From JALYGJ01 sp963781705 (GTDB lineage Bacteria; Chloroflexota; Limnocylindria; Limnocylindrales; CSP1-4), in NCBI GenBank assembly GCA_963781705.1, contig CAWAGP010000001.1, positions 62,001-126,000 on the forward strand: 64,000 bases of DNA. Direction: 5' to 3'. Below are positions 33,310 through 41,127 of the stretch, in pieces; position 1 is the first letter of the stretch, and each line of letters starts with the position of its first letter. Below the pieces are notes generated by a model. That model worked only from the letters and a program-made list of their open reading frames with translations, was not told the DNA's origin and made no database searches. The translations under genes and the position numbers were made by a program.

Positions 33310-34415
33310 CCTGAGCACGGAAATCTGCGGGCTCCGACTGCGCAACCCGGTACTCCCCGCCGCCGGCCCGCCGGGCCGGGACGGGGCAGCACTGCTGGCG
33401 TGCGCGGCGGGCGGTGCCGGCGGGCTGGTGGCCAAGACGATTTCGACGCGTCCGGCCGAGCCGCCGATCCCCAACATGGCCGAGATCGCCCACGGCATGG
33501 TCAATACCGAGCTGTGGTCCGAGCTACCGCCCGAGCAGTGGTTCGAGACCGAGTACGCCCTCGCCCGCAGCGCCGGACTGCCGCTGATCGTCAGCCTGGG
33601 CTACACCGGCGAGGAAATCGCCGAGCTCGCGCCCCGGGTCGCGCCCTTCGCCGATGCGGTCGAGTTGTCGACCCACTACATCGGCGAGGATCCCGAACCG
33701 ATGGTCGGTGCGGTTCGGGCAGCCAAGGCCGCGCTCGACGTGCCGGTGCTCGTCAAGCTCAGCCCGCACGGCCACGACATGGCCGGCGCGGCGCGCCTCG
33801 CGGCGGATGACCGGTGCCGACGGCATCGTGGCGATCAACTCGTTCGGCCCGGTGGTGTCGCTCGACATCGAGACGGCCATGCCCCGGCTGGGCGGCCCGA
33901 ACGGCTATGGCTGGCTGAGTGGACCGGCACTGAAACCGCTGGCCGTGCGCTGCGTCCGCGACATCGCGCGCGCCGTCGACCTGCCGATCATCGGTGTCGG
34001 TGGAGTGTCGCGCGGGACGGACGCCGTCGAGCTGATGATGGCCGGCGCGTCGGCCGTCGGCGTGTGCACGGCTGCCATCCTGCGCGGGCCGTCGGTGTTC
34101 GGCCGCCTGGCGACCGAGCTCGACAACTGGCTCGATGCGCACGGGTACGCATCGGCACGGGACATAGTCGGCCTGGCGCTGACGCGGGCGTGGCCGGCTG
34201 GGCCGCTGCCGGCGCCGATCATCAACGAGGCGGCCTGCAACGACTGCGCCATCTGCGCCACGGCATGCGTCTACGGCGCCATCCACGTGGTCGATGGCCG
34301 GATCGCGCTCGATGGCGAGCAGTGCACCCGCTGCGGCCTGTGCGTCACGCGCTGCCGGCTGGCGGCCATCGACTGGCCTGCCGACGTGACGCGCCACGCC
34401 GCAGAGGCCATCTGA
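33302..34415 (+). pseudogene. PreA/dihydroorotate-dehydrogenase-like flavoprotein with two [4Fe-4S] motifs, one +1 frameshift
   Basis: An FMN TIM-barrel protein (LRNPVLPAAGPPG, VPVLVKLSPHGHD, ADGIVAINSFGPV, LPIIGVGGVSRGTDAVELMMAGASAVGV) ends in a ferredoxin domain with two C-x2-C-x2-C-x3-C clusters (CNDCAICATAC, CTRCGLCVTRC). The order is that of PreA, the catalytic subunit of bacterial dihydropyrimidine dehydrogenase. The N-S/F-C-P active-site cysteine segment is replaced by VELSTHYIGED, so the classic dihydropyrimidine/dihydroorotate chemistry is doubtful; an electron-transfer role for the FAD-less XdhD-like protein is possible. One extra base near 33817 shifts the frame; the repaired length is 370 aa. 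Confidence 0.8.
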
Positions 34416-34457
34416 GACAGCAGAACCCATTGGCCCGCGCTAAGGTCGGGCGCATGC

Positions 34458-35066
34458 ATGCCTGCCTCGTGGCCCTCTGATAGCGCGCCGGTGCACGACG
34501 ACCTTGAGACTCCGCGGCTGAAGCTCCGACGGTTCACGGGCGCTGATGTTGAGAACCTGGTCGAGCTCGACAGCGACCAGGAGGTCATGCACTACATAAC
34601 CAACGGCAAACCGACCAGCCGGGAGGAGATCGTAGAGACCATCCTGCCCGCCATGCTCGACGGCCGGCCCGGCGCGAGTTACGGCTTCTGGGCGGTCAGC
34701 GAGAAGGAGTCGGGCGAGTTCATCGGCTGGTTCCACTTGATACCGGATGGCGAACACCATGCCGGCGTGCCCGAGCTCGGCTACCGACTGCGTCGATCAG
34801 CGTGGGGCAAGGGCTACGCGACCGAGGGGTCGCGGGCGCTGGTCGACCTGGCATTCGCGCAGCTCGGAGCTGAGCGTGTCAGGGCAGAAACGATGGCGGT
34901 CCACGCAGCCTCACGCCGGGTGATGGAGAAGGCCGGTATGCGCTACATCCGCACGTTCGACGCCGGGTGGCCGATCCCGATCCCCGGCGATGAGTTCGGT
35001 GACGTGGAATATGCGATCACCCGCGCGGAGTGGGAGCTGCAACGTGAGGTCGCGCAACCGAGTTGA
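34458..35066 (+). CDS. GNAT N-acetyltransferase (RimJ/RimL type)
   Basis: 202 aa, Acetyltransf_3 family. LETPRLKLRRFTGADVENL is the N-terminal strand/helix, ELGYRLRRSAWGKGYATEGSRALVDLAF carries the acetyl-CoA pyrophosphate loop (R-x-x-G-x-G/A, here WGKGYA), and HAASRRVMEKAGMRY follows. It probably acetylates a protein N-terminus or small amine. A TAAGGT hexamer lies at 34441-34446; the start could also be the GTG at about 34491. Monocistronic by spacing. Confidence 0.88.
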   Translation: MPASWPSDSAPVHDDLETPRLKLRRFTGADVENLVELDSDQEVMHYITNGKPTSREEIVETILPAMLDGRPGASYGFWAVSEKESGEFIGWFHLIPDGEHHAGVPELGYRLRRSAWGKGYATEGSRALVDLAFAQLGAERVRAETMAVHAASRRVMEKAGMRYIRTFDAGWPIPIPGDEFGDVEYAITRAEWELQREVAQPS

Positions 35067-35096
35067 TCGTCAGTGACAGCTTCCCAGGCAGGACGA

Positions 35097-35870
35097 CTAC
35101 TTGATGGGAGCCGTGATCGCAAACGACTTGCCGAACTGGCTGAACTCGTAGTCAGACACGCCCGAGTAGGCGGCTGTCGCGGCCTGGCACTCGAAATGTG
35201 CGCTCACGGGAACAGCGTCCCCGGTGACAAGCAGGGCCAGCGTGAGGACGTCACACCGCGAGGTGAAGAGCGAGAGATCCATCATGTGCGCAACACTCGG
35301 CTGGTACGAGCTCGTCGAGACGTAGCGGAAGAGCTGTTGGCCTCCGCGCGTCACGACGCCGTCCGCGCTGAGATCGGCCGTCGAGTCGATGTTCAGGAAC
35401 GGCGTGAACTGCAGCACGTCATCGCGTGGGACGTAGGCCGAGGTCCACGGGCGACCAGCGGCGCGCATGTACATCGTCCCATCGAGGCGAACGAGTTGAC
35501 TCTTACCGCTGCCACCGATGCTGTTGACGCGCCCCCGGTAGTCGTCGCCGCTGATGTCGAGTTCCATCGTGAAACGCTCGAAGACAGACCCGTTCTGCTT
35601 GTTCACACCGCTTCCCGACAGGTGGTAGCTCACGGCCGGATCACTGATCCGCGTCCACAGCGCTTCGAGCCGAGCATCGGCCGTTGCCGCCGGTGTTGGT
35701 GGCACGGTCGACTGGACGGCCACGGGCCGCGACGTCGCGTGCACGGGCGGCACTGGGGTTGGTGTCGCAGCGGGGCCGCCGAAGAAACGCCCGCCCTGCG
35801 ACGCGAGGATCGCGCCGACGACGAGGGTCGCCGCTATGCGGATCGCAAACCGCGTGAAGAACTGCTCCAA
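35097..35870 (-). CDS. membrane-anchored extracytoplasmic protein (LppX/LprG-like impression)
   Basis: 257 aa: N-terminal hydrophobic anchor (FAIRIAATLVVGAILAS), a Pro/Thr/Val linker of about 40 residues, then a beta-rich domain (RFTMELDISGDDYRGRVNS, LVRLDGTMYMRAAGRPWTS, VPVSAHFECQAATAAYSGVSDYEFSQFG). The second half resembles the LolA/LppX-type half-barrel of mycobacterial lipoproteins, but without a lipobox; this is an impression, not a domain hit. The start is TTG 35870, one base after the TAA of a 41-codon gene, with CGGAG upstream, so translation is probably coupled. Confidence 0.65.
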   Translation of the reverse strand: MEQFFTRFAIRIAATLVVGAILASQGGRFFGGPAATPTPVPPVHATSRPVAVQSTVPPTPAATADARLEALWTRISDPAVSYHLSGSGVNKQNGSVFERFTMELDISGDDYRGRVNSIGGSGKSQLVRLDGTMYMRAAGRPWTSAYVPRDDVLQFTPFLNIDSTADLSADGVVTRGGQQLFRYVSTSSYQPSVAHMMDLSLFTSRCDVLTLALLVTGDAVPVSAHFECQAATAAYSGVSDYEFSQFGKSFAITAPIK

Positions 35871-35871
35871 C

Positions 35872-35997
35872 TTACGACTCCGTTCCGCGATATCGGTGCG
35901 TCAAGGAGTCAAAGTCCCATTGGCAGTGCGGGCGATAGCGCGCAAGGCCCGGTCGGGCCATCCCACAAGCGGGGCAGTTTTCGTCGGATGCGGCCAT
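35872..35997 (-). CDS. 41-aa zinc-ribbon-like microprotein
   Basis: ATG 35997 to TAA 35872. The sequence has C-P-A-C-G then ARYRPHCQWDFDSL, a miniature of the CPxCG...ARFCPxCG ribbon in which the third ligand Cys is Arg and an adjacent His may substitute (C, C, H, C). GGGGGAGGG about 10 nt before the ATG is a strong Shine-Dalgarno, and the stop is one base from the next gene's TTG start. The RBS, the coupling and the ribbon pattern make it a credible small gene. Confidence 0.6.
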   Translation of the reverse strand: MAASDENCPACGMARPGLARYRPHCQWDFDSLTHRYRGTES

Positions 35998-36245
35998 TGC
36001 GGAGTTCCCTCCCCCAGCACGGCCAAGGTACGTGCCGCGCCTGAATGCCACGACCGAGCGGAAGTACTGGTGCCCTCGGCCGAGGTACTCACTGCGTCAA
36101 CGGCCATCGGAACCTGACGCCTTTCCAGCAGCGCATGGCCCATGGATAGCGGTCGGGTGTCGCGTCAAAGACAGCCGGGAACGTGGTCACGGCCGACCCA
36201 ACGTCACTTGACGTGCCGGCCGGAGGAGTGAGACTGAATGACGAC

Positions 36246-36686
36246 ATGGGGAGTCTGACCTCAGTCGTCCGGACAACAGCCGTGCTGGCGGCCACGTTCC
36301 TCGTTGCCGCGTGCGCCTCGACCACGCCCGGCGTACCCGCGTCACAGCCGCAGCCGACGGAACAACCGGCGCTGCACATCCTCGACATCGATGGGCCCGG
36401 CGTGGTCGTCATGCTCGGCGAGCAGACCCTGGCATCGGTGCCGTGCGGCGGAGATGCGGTCGTCGCGCCGGGCGGGTCGATGCCGCAGCTGCCCTGGCAG
36501 CTGACGGTCCTTGCCGACGACGGCGGCGCCCTGAGCTTGCCGCCCCCGGTGGTCGTGCTGCCGGCGACCCTGCTGATCCGCGACCGAGTTGCTCTAGTGG
36601 GCTCGTGGCCAATGGGTTCCTATGGCCCGGCCCCGGCCAATCTGCAGCATCCCTGCGCGAGCGTGCCGCCCTGGCCGACCGAGTAG
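36246..36686 (+). CDS. small lipoprotein of unknown function
   Basis: 146 aa. Signal peptide SVVRTTAVLAATFLVAACAS with lipobox V-A-A-C, then a Thr/Pro/Gln linker and a compact beta-rich domain (LHILDIDGPGVVVMLGEQTLASVPCGG, LPWQLTVLADDGGALSLPPPVV). Two cysteines in the mature part may pair. GGAGGA lies about 16 nt upstream; an in-frame GTG or CTG just upstream could be the true start. The 246 bp after it hold no gene I can support, only a TTGACA (36878-36883) that may be the -35 of the next gene. Confidence 0.65.
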   Translation: MGSLTSVVRTTAVLAATFLVAACASTTPGVPASQPQPTEQPALHILDIDGPGVVVMLGEQTLASVPCGGDAVVAPGGSMPQLPWQLTVLADDGGALSLPPPVVVLPATLLIRDRVALVGSWPMGSYGPAPANLQHPCASVPPWPTE

Positions 36687-36932
36687 CCCGAAGAGGCGAC
36701 AGCAAAGCCGTCCTGACTCTTCCAGTCTCCTGCGACCCTTGCGGCAAGGAGGTTACGGGGCGCCGGTGCCCGACGCCGCGTCCACGCGCTCACCCTAAGC
36801 CGGCGCCCGCAACCACCTCTTTCCGGACCGGGTCGTGGCAGCCCAGATACGCATCTGCTAGGGACGCCAACCGGCACTTGACACGTCCGTCCGAAGATCG
36901 AGACTTGCTTCGCTTCTTCGGAGAGGTACTAG

Positions 36933-37346
36933 GTGGCGAAGGTCCGAACGATTGCGTTTCTGCTCGCGGTAGTCCTCGTGTTCGTGCCGTTTGGGCTCGT
37001 GCTCTCGTCCGGCCCACGGTTACCACTTCCGGCGAGTCTCGACTGGGACGGCGGCTGCGCGATCGGAGTGGGCCGCGACGCGACTCTCCACGGCTCGTGG
37101 ACCTACTCACGAGTGACGTGGGCAACCGACAACTGGTCGGGAACGCGGATTGAAATCCTGTGGCCCATCGGGTATAGCGCGCGGTTCGATCCAACCGTCG
37201 AGGTGCTGGACGCCAGCGGCAACGTTGTGGGACGAGAAGGGGACCTGATTATCGGCTCGTGCACGATGCCGCCGGACGATCCAGCGACCTTGCGAGTCGA
37301 GGCCGGCGACGTCCGCCCGCCGACATGGCAGCCCGGCGACGGCTAG
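36933..37346 (+). CDS. secreted or membrane-anchored small hypothetical protein
   Basis: 137 aa from GTG 36933, with GGAGAGG 6 nt upstream. The N-terminus VRTIAFLLAVVLVFVPFGLVLSS is an anchor or signal. The mature domain is Trp-rich (LHGSWTYSRVTWATDNWSG) with two cysteines (GGCAIG, IGSCTM). No family recognised. A possible promoter is TTGACA (36878-36883) with a weak AGACTT after 17 bp. Confidence 0.6.
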   Translation: MAKVRTIAFLLAVVLVFVPFGLVLSSGPRLPLPASLDWDGGCAIGVGRDATLHGSWTYSRVTWATDNWSGTRIEILWPIGYSARFDPTVEVLDASGNVVGREGDLIIGSCTMPPDDPATLRVEAGDVRPPTWQPGDG

Positions 37347-37458
37347 GGACCCGCAACTACTCGGCTCGCCAGGGTCGCGACTCGATGCTCGGCTCGAAAG
37401 GTCGACGTCGTCGGTGCGCAGGGAGCGCCCGCAACGGCGCCCGGCGGACGCGGTCTCG

Positions 37459-37641
37459 TACGTCCGGAACCTAGCCGTCTTGTGGGACTCCCTTAGCCTC
37501 ACTGATGCGACTCGCGCGGACTTGCTTCACGCGACCTATGAGCGCGTCGTCGTCACGCGTGACCAATTCGTGGAAGTACGCCTGACTCCGGACGCGTACC
37601 GCCACGGCCTCGCGCTAGCGTTGCCGGAAGTTGTGCACTGG
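37459..37641 (+). pseudogene. remnant of a site-specific serine recombinase C-terminus
   Basis: An open stretch without its own start gives YVRNLAVLWDSLSLTDATRADL, LLHATYERVVV and VEVRLTPDAYRHG. This resembles the coiled C-terminal tail of large serine recombinases (the RxxLLxxxxERVVV pattern followed by a short beta strand). It runs straight into the adjacent tRNA-Arg gene and has no N-terminal catalytic domain. It is consistent with the scar of an element once integrated next to the tRNA. Assignment is by pattern only. Confidence 0.45.
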
Positions 37642-37715
37642 CGTCCCCGGCAGGATTCGAACCTGCGACCCGCTGCTTAGAAGGCAGCCGCTCTAGTCCA
37701 CTGAGCTACGGGGAC
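37642..37715 (-). tRNA. tRNA-Arg (anticodon TCT)
   Basis: 74-nt cloverleaf on the minus strand: acceptor GTCCCCG/CGGGGAC, D-arm GCTC...GAGC, anticodon arm GCTGC-CTTCTAA-GCAGC giving TCT (reads AGA), T-arm GCAGG-TTCGAAT-CCTGC, discriminator G. CCA is not encoded. A TAGACT -10-like hexamer lies 14 nt upstream (37735-37730). The following 37716-37985 shows no gene I can support. Confidence 0.95.
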
Positions 37716-37985
37716 GCTGTTTGTCGCTCAGTCTACGCACGAAGTCACTGATGCAGACAGTGCCCACGAGGAACACCAGTCTCTGGCCCCTGCAGAGTGA
37801 ACGAGCACGAGAAGCGGCGGCGGCGTATCCCGGAGGCGTCGTGACTTCTGCCGGCCCGCCAGCGGGGTCCTCCGCAAGTCATGGCTGTACTTCGCCAGGC
37901 AGCATCGGCAAGTCGGCGAGCGTCTTCCTGCTCTCCGGCCAGTGGCTCGCCAAGCCGCGAGTTAGCACCCAGCGCTGGCGCCTCC

Positions 37986-38453
37986 TCAGGTGTCTTTGGC
38001 GCCCAGCGCGGGGAAGCGCTCGACGAACGGTGCTCGCCATTCCGGCGCCTCGAACGACGGGGCGTACCAGGAGGTGGTCTTGGAGATCCTGCCTTCGCGG
38101 AGTTCGACGATCTGGATCATCTGCCAGGTCTCGCCATTCGCATAGGTGGCCGCTCCGACGTAGGTGTAGACATTGCCCGATCCTTCGATGCGCAGTGGCG
38201 TGAACATGGGTGTGACCACCCAGCGGTCCTCCGATCCCACGAGCCGAGTGCTCGTCGGGTCGACTGTGCCTACCCCACCTGGGTAGCTGCCTATGTATGC
38301 AAGCAGGTTCGCCCGGCCCCGGATTCGTTCGCCTGACTGGGGCATCTCATCCACGAAGTCGTCCGTGACGAGCGCCACCAAGGCCTCGTGATCCTTGTCC
38401 TGCACGGCGCGGGCGTAGCGCTCGACGACCGTGCGACCGCTGGGCTCAGCCAT
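37986..38453 (-). CDS. SnoaL/NTF2-like polyketide cyclase-family protein
   Basis: 155 aa alpha+beta cone fold: VVERYARAVQDKDHEALVALVTDDFVDEMPQSGERIRGRANLLAYI is the standard opening helix and pocket of SnoaL-like proteins, followed by the sheet VGAATYANGETWQMIQIVELREGRISKTTSWYAP. These are often small isomerases or dehydratases, or only binding proteins. No partner gene suggests a substrate. Confidence 0.85.
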   Translation of the reverse strand: MAEPSGRTVVERYARAVQDKDHEALVALVTDDFVDEMPQSGERIRGRANLLAYIGSYPGGVGTVDPTSTRLVGSEDRWVVTPMFTPLRIEGSGNVYTYVGAATYANGETWQMIQIVELREGRISKTTSWYAPSFEAPEWRAPFVERFPALGAKDT

Positions 38454-38556
38454 CCTGCCCTCCTACTGGAGCCGTCGCTGTGACTCAGCGAGTAACGGCA
38501 ATAGTAGAGTGCGATGGCCGAGTTCCTCGGGCCGGGGCGGATTGCGCCTTGCGCGG

Positions 38557-39033
38557 TTAGTCGGCCCTCGTAGTGGTCTGCGCGGCATGCGAGTCGCGCT
38601 TGCGGCGGCCCTGAATGACCCCGACGATCGCAACGACCGCGACAACGAGCAGCGCCAGCGACATGAGCGCGTCAAAGCCCCCACCAACGACTTGGACTGC
38701 GCGGGGAACGTCAGGGGTCGCTGCCGCGAACGCCTCGCCTGCCGCTCCGATGCTCATGACGGCGGCCACCGGCACGAGCAGGACTGCCGCCGCCACGCGC
38801 CAAACGCCCGCTAACTGCACGCCGACCGCAACGATCACGAGCGGGACAAAGAGGAACAGCGGCGGCGCGAGCGCAGTACCGTGGCTCGCGAACTCATTGA
38901 GTACCCGCTGCGGGTCACCATGCCCGCCGAACTGGTACGGCCAGCCGGCCACGATGGAGAGCACGGCTTCGGCGCAGATCACCGCTACGACTATGGGCAC
39001 GCCGACACGCAGGGCGCGCATTGATGAACGCAC
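38557..39033 (-). CDS. four-helix membrane protein
   Basis: 158 aa with hydrophobic helices at VGVPIVVAVICAEAVLSIVAG, APPLFLFVPLVIVAVGVQLAG, WRVAAAVLLVPVAAVMSIGAAG and MSLALLVVAVVAIVGVIQG, and a basic C-tail. AGGAGGTG (39049-39042) places the start at GTG 39033, 4 codons before the first ATG. It is the last of three tightly packed minus-strand genes (39493 to 38557). Function unknown. Confidence 0.65.
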   Translation of the reverse strand: MRSSMRALRVGVPIVVAVICAEAVLSIVAGWPYQFGGHGDPQRVLNEFASHGTALAPPLFLFVPLVIVAVGVQLAGVWRVAAAVLLVPVAAVMSIGAAGEAFAAATPDVPRAVQVVGGGFDALMSLALLVVAVVAIVGVIQGRRKRDSHAAQTTTRAD

Positions 39034-39044
39034 TCTTGCACCTC

Positions 39045-39215
39045 CTATGACATGTGGGCCGCTAGGCGCGCCTCCGGCCAGCCGTTTCGGAGCACGATCT
39101 CGATCGGCGTTCCGACGACGGCGCACCCAGCGGGCCTGGCGATCTCGACGTGTCCGCCGCGGTAGGCCTCAAGCGCCCCTCCGGGGTCAACCCGCACCGA
39201 CCCGTCGCTATTCAC
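39045..39215 (-). CDS. 56-aa hypothetical protein in GTGA overlap
   Basis: GTG 39215 overlaps the preceding TGA (39214-39212), and the TAG at 39047-39045 abuts the next gene's Shine-Dalgarno. The product (GGALEAYRGGHVEIARPAGC, then VVGTPIEIVLRNGWPEARLA) has the third-position GC bias of a gene and looks like a small beta domain. It could also be the C-terminus of the upstream protein if a frameshift occurs. No homology recognised. Confidence 0.45.
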   Translation of the reverse strand: MNSDGSVRVDPGGALEAYRGGHVEIARPAGCAVVGTPIEIVLRNGWPEARLAAHMS

Positions 39216-39493
39216 TTTACGAGTGCGTTCTCACCAGCTGCCAGGTCGAAGCTCGCCAGCTCGGCGCAGCGCTCAGTCAGGACGCTCACGTGGTGACTCA
39301 GTTGGCCGCTCGCCCACTGGTCTGAGCCGCCAGGGGAACTCGAGTAGAACGCGTCGTCAACCTGGACTATCACGCTCGTGGACTGCGTCTGGTTGATGAT
39401 CCTCACGTAGGCCTCACCGATCGACAGCGCTGTGTGCAGCGCGACCAACGACAGCGCGACCACGGCGATCGCGAATAGCAGCTTGGGGGTCAT
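39212..39493 (-). CDS. small single-helix exported protein
   Basis: 93 aa: N-terminal helix MTPKLLFAIAVVALSLVALHTALS, then IINQTQSTSVIVQVDDAFYSSSPGG and HHVSVLTERCAELASFDL. Probably membrane-anchored with an extracytoplasmic C-domain. GGGGAGGGGAG lies directly before the ATG. First gene of a three-gene packed set with 39045-39215 and 38557-39033. Longer upstream frames overlap the divergent gene and are rejected. Confidence 0.6.
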   Translation of the reverse strand: MTPKLLFAIAVVALSLVALHTALSIGEAYVRIINQTQSTSVIVQVDDAFYSSSPGGSDQWASGQLSHHVSVLTERCAELASFDLAAGENALVK

Positions 39494-39545
39494 CTCCCCT
39501 CCCCGGGGTTCTCGGCGGCCATGATGATCGTGTCGACGAGCCACC

Positions 39546-39574
39546 TTGACCGGCGCACAGAACGCCCCGATTCT
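39546..39574 (+). promoter_or_regulatory. sigma70-type promoter for a leaderless transcript
   Basis: TTGACC (39546-39551), a 17-bp spacer, then GATTCT (39569-39574), ending 6 nt before ATG 39581. The transcript should begin at or next to the A of the start codon. Confidence 0.6.
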
Positions 39575-39580
39575 GGGGCC

Positions 39581-41068
39581 ATGCTGCGCCGCCAATTGAT
39601 CAGCCCAATAGACCTGCTGACTGGTATCGGGTTGTTGCTGCTGTCCGTCATCATGCTGCGCCCGCAGATCGACCCGGACGCCTGGTGGCACCTGCGCGTC
39701 GCCGATCAGATGATTGCCGGCCACGCGCTGCCGACGAGCGACATGATCAGCTGGTGGTCGGCCGGGACGCCCTGGATAAGCCCTTCGTGGCTCAACGAGA
39801 TACTCCTCTGGGTCGCCCAGCAACTGGGCGGTCCGACCGGTCAGAGCCTGCTCTACCTGCCCGTGATGGCGGCGATCCTCCTGGTAGCCGATCGGGCGAT
39901 CGCCATCATCGAGCCCCACGCGGCGGCCTGGCAGCGCCTGCTCGTACTCATTGCCGCCGCGGCTGCTCTCTGGCCGCTGATCACGCCGCGAGCTGCCAAC
40001 TGGGACCTGCTGTTCGTATTGGTCGCAGTACTGGGCTGGCTGCGCCTGCGCGCCGATGGGTCGACTCGGATGCTCTGGCTGATGCCGCTCGCCGGCGTCG
40101 CCTGGGCCAACCTTCACGGCGGCGGCGTGATGGTCTATCCGTTGGTTGCGTTCGCCTTCGGCTTGGGCACCTGGCTCGATCGGGCAGCGTGGCCGAATTG
40201 GCGCTGGCGCCCATTCCTGGCCTCGATCGGGGTCACCTATCTCGCCTTCGGGCTCAACGGCTACGGCCCGGCCCTGTATCTGTACCCTTGGGCGACCGTC
40301 TTCTCGTCGGCGCAGGCTGGCGCGATCGCCGAGTGGCTGAGCCCGGACCTGTCCGCGTTGGGCTTCCTCCCGCTGCGCGTCCTGCTCAGCCTGGGACTTG
40401 TGCTTGGGCTGGCCCGCGCGCGCCAGGTCGATGCCGCCGGAGCACTGGCGGCCGGAGGAATGCTCTTTCTCGGTCTGGGCAGCGCGCGCTACCTGCTGAT
40501 CGCCATACCTTTGCTGTCGATCTGGTATCTGCTGCCGATTGGGCGCGGCGTGGCCACCTACCTAGCCGCCGGACTGGGACGACTCTACCGATGGCCGGCG
40601 CGCTGGTCGTCGCTGCTGCTGCGCGGATCGATGCTTGTCGTTGTCCTCGCCATCGTTGCGACAGGCAGCCTGATCACGGTGCTACCTGGCGGCCAGCAAC
40701 AGGCCCTCGCGGCGCGCTATCCCGACCAGACGTTGGCCGCCCTGACTGGCTGCGAAGGCAGGCTTTGGACCGATTATGGCTGGGGTGGATGGGTCAGCTA
40801 TCAGACCGGCAGGCTGGTCGGGCCATACGGAGCGGCCGACGCGCTGGGCGACGAGCGCCTGACGACGGCAGCGGACGTGGAACGGCTGACGACCGATCCG
40901 GCACCGGTATTCGACTCCTTGACGGTGGAGATGGTGCTGACCCAGATCGATCTGCCCCTGTCTCACTGGCTCGCCGCTTCACCAGACTGGCGCCTCGTGG
41001 CGCAGGACGAGATCAGCGTTCTGTACACGCGCCAGACGAACCCATGCGGGCTGCCCAGCGGAGGCTGA
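39581..41068 (+). CDS. polytopic membrane protein, GT-C glycosyltransferase-like
   Basis: 495 aa with about ten hydrophobic helices and a small C-terminal extracytoplasmic domain. The first loop DPDAWWHLRVADQMIAGHALPTSD...SWWSAGTPWISPSWLNEIL matches a widespread uncharacterised family of dolichol-phosphate-mannosyltransferase-like (GT-C) membrane proteins, with the acidic residue of DPDAWW in the catalytic-loop position. It would use a polyprenyl-phosphate sugar. ATG 39581 is set by the promoter 6 nt upstream. The upstream frame to 39521 is not used. Confidence 0.7.
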   Translation: MLRRQLISPIDLLTGIGLLLLSVIMLRPQIDPDAWWHLRVADQMIAGHALPTSDMISWWSAGTPWISPSWLNEILLWVAQQLGGPTGQSLLYLPVMAAILLVADRAIAIIEPHAAAWQRLLVLIAAAAALWPLITPRAANWDLLFVLVAVLGWLRLRADGSTRMLWLMPLAGVAWANLHGGGVMVYPLVAFAFGLGTWLDRAAWPNWRWRPFLASIGVTYLAFGLNGYGPALYLYPWATVFSSAQAGAIAEWLSPDLSALGFLPLRVLLSLGLVLGLARARQVDAAGALAAGGMLFLGLGSARYLLIAIPLLSIWYLLPIGRGVATYLAAGLGRLYRWPARWSSLLLRGSMLVVVLAIVATGSLITVLPGGQQQALAARYPDQTLAALTGCEGRLWTDYGWGGWVSYQTGRLVGPYGAADALGDERLTTAADVERLTTDPAPVFDSLTVEMVLTQIDLPLSHWLAASPDWRLVAQDEISVLYTRQTNPCGLPSGG

Positions 41069-41127
41069 GCTGGCCAGCAGACCAGTCGGCGACGACGTCA
41101 TATACTTCGGCCGCGTCAAACGATTGG

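Noticed and set aside
37620..37680. Peptide RQDSNLRPAA at the end of a plus-strand frame
   Set aside because: This is the well-known mistranslation of a tRNA gene; the bases belong to tRNA-Arg on the minus strand.
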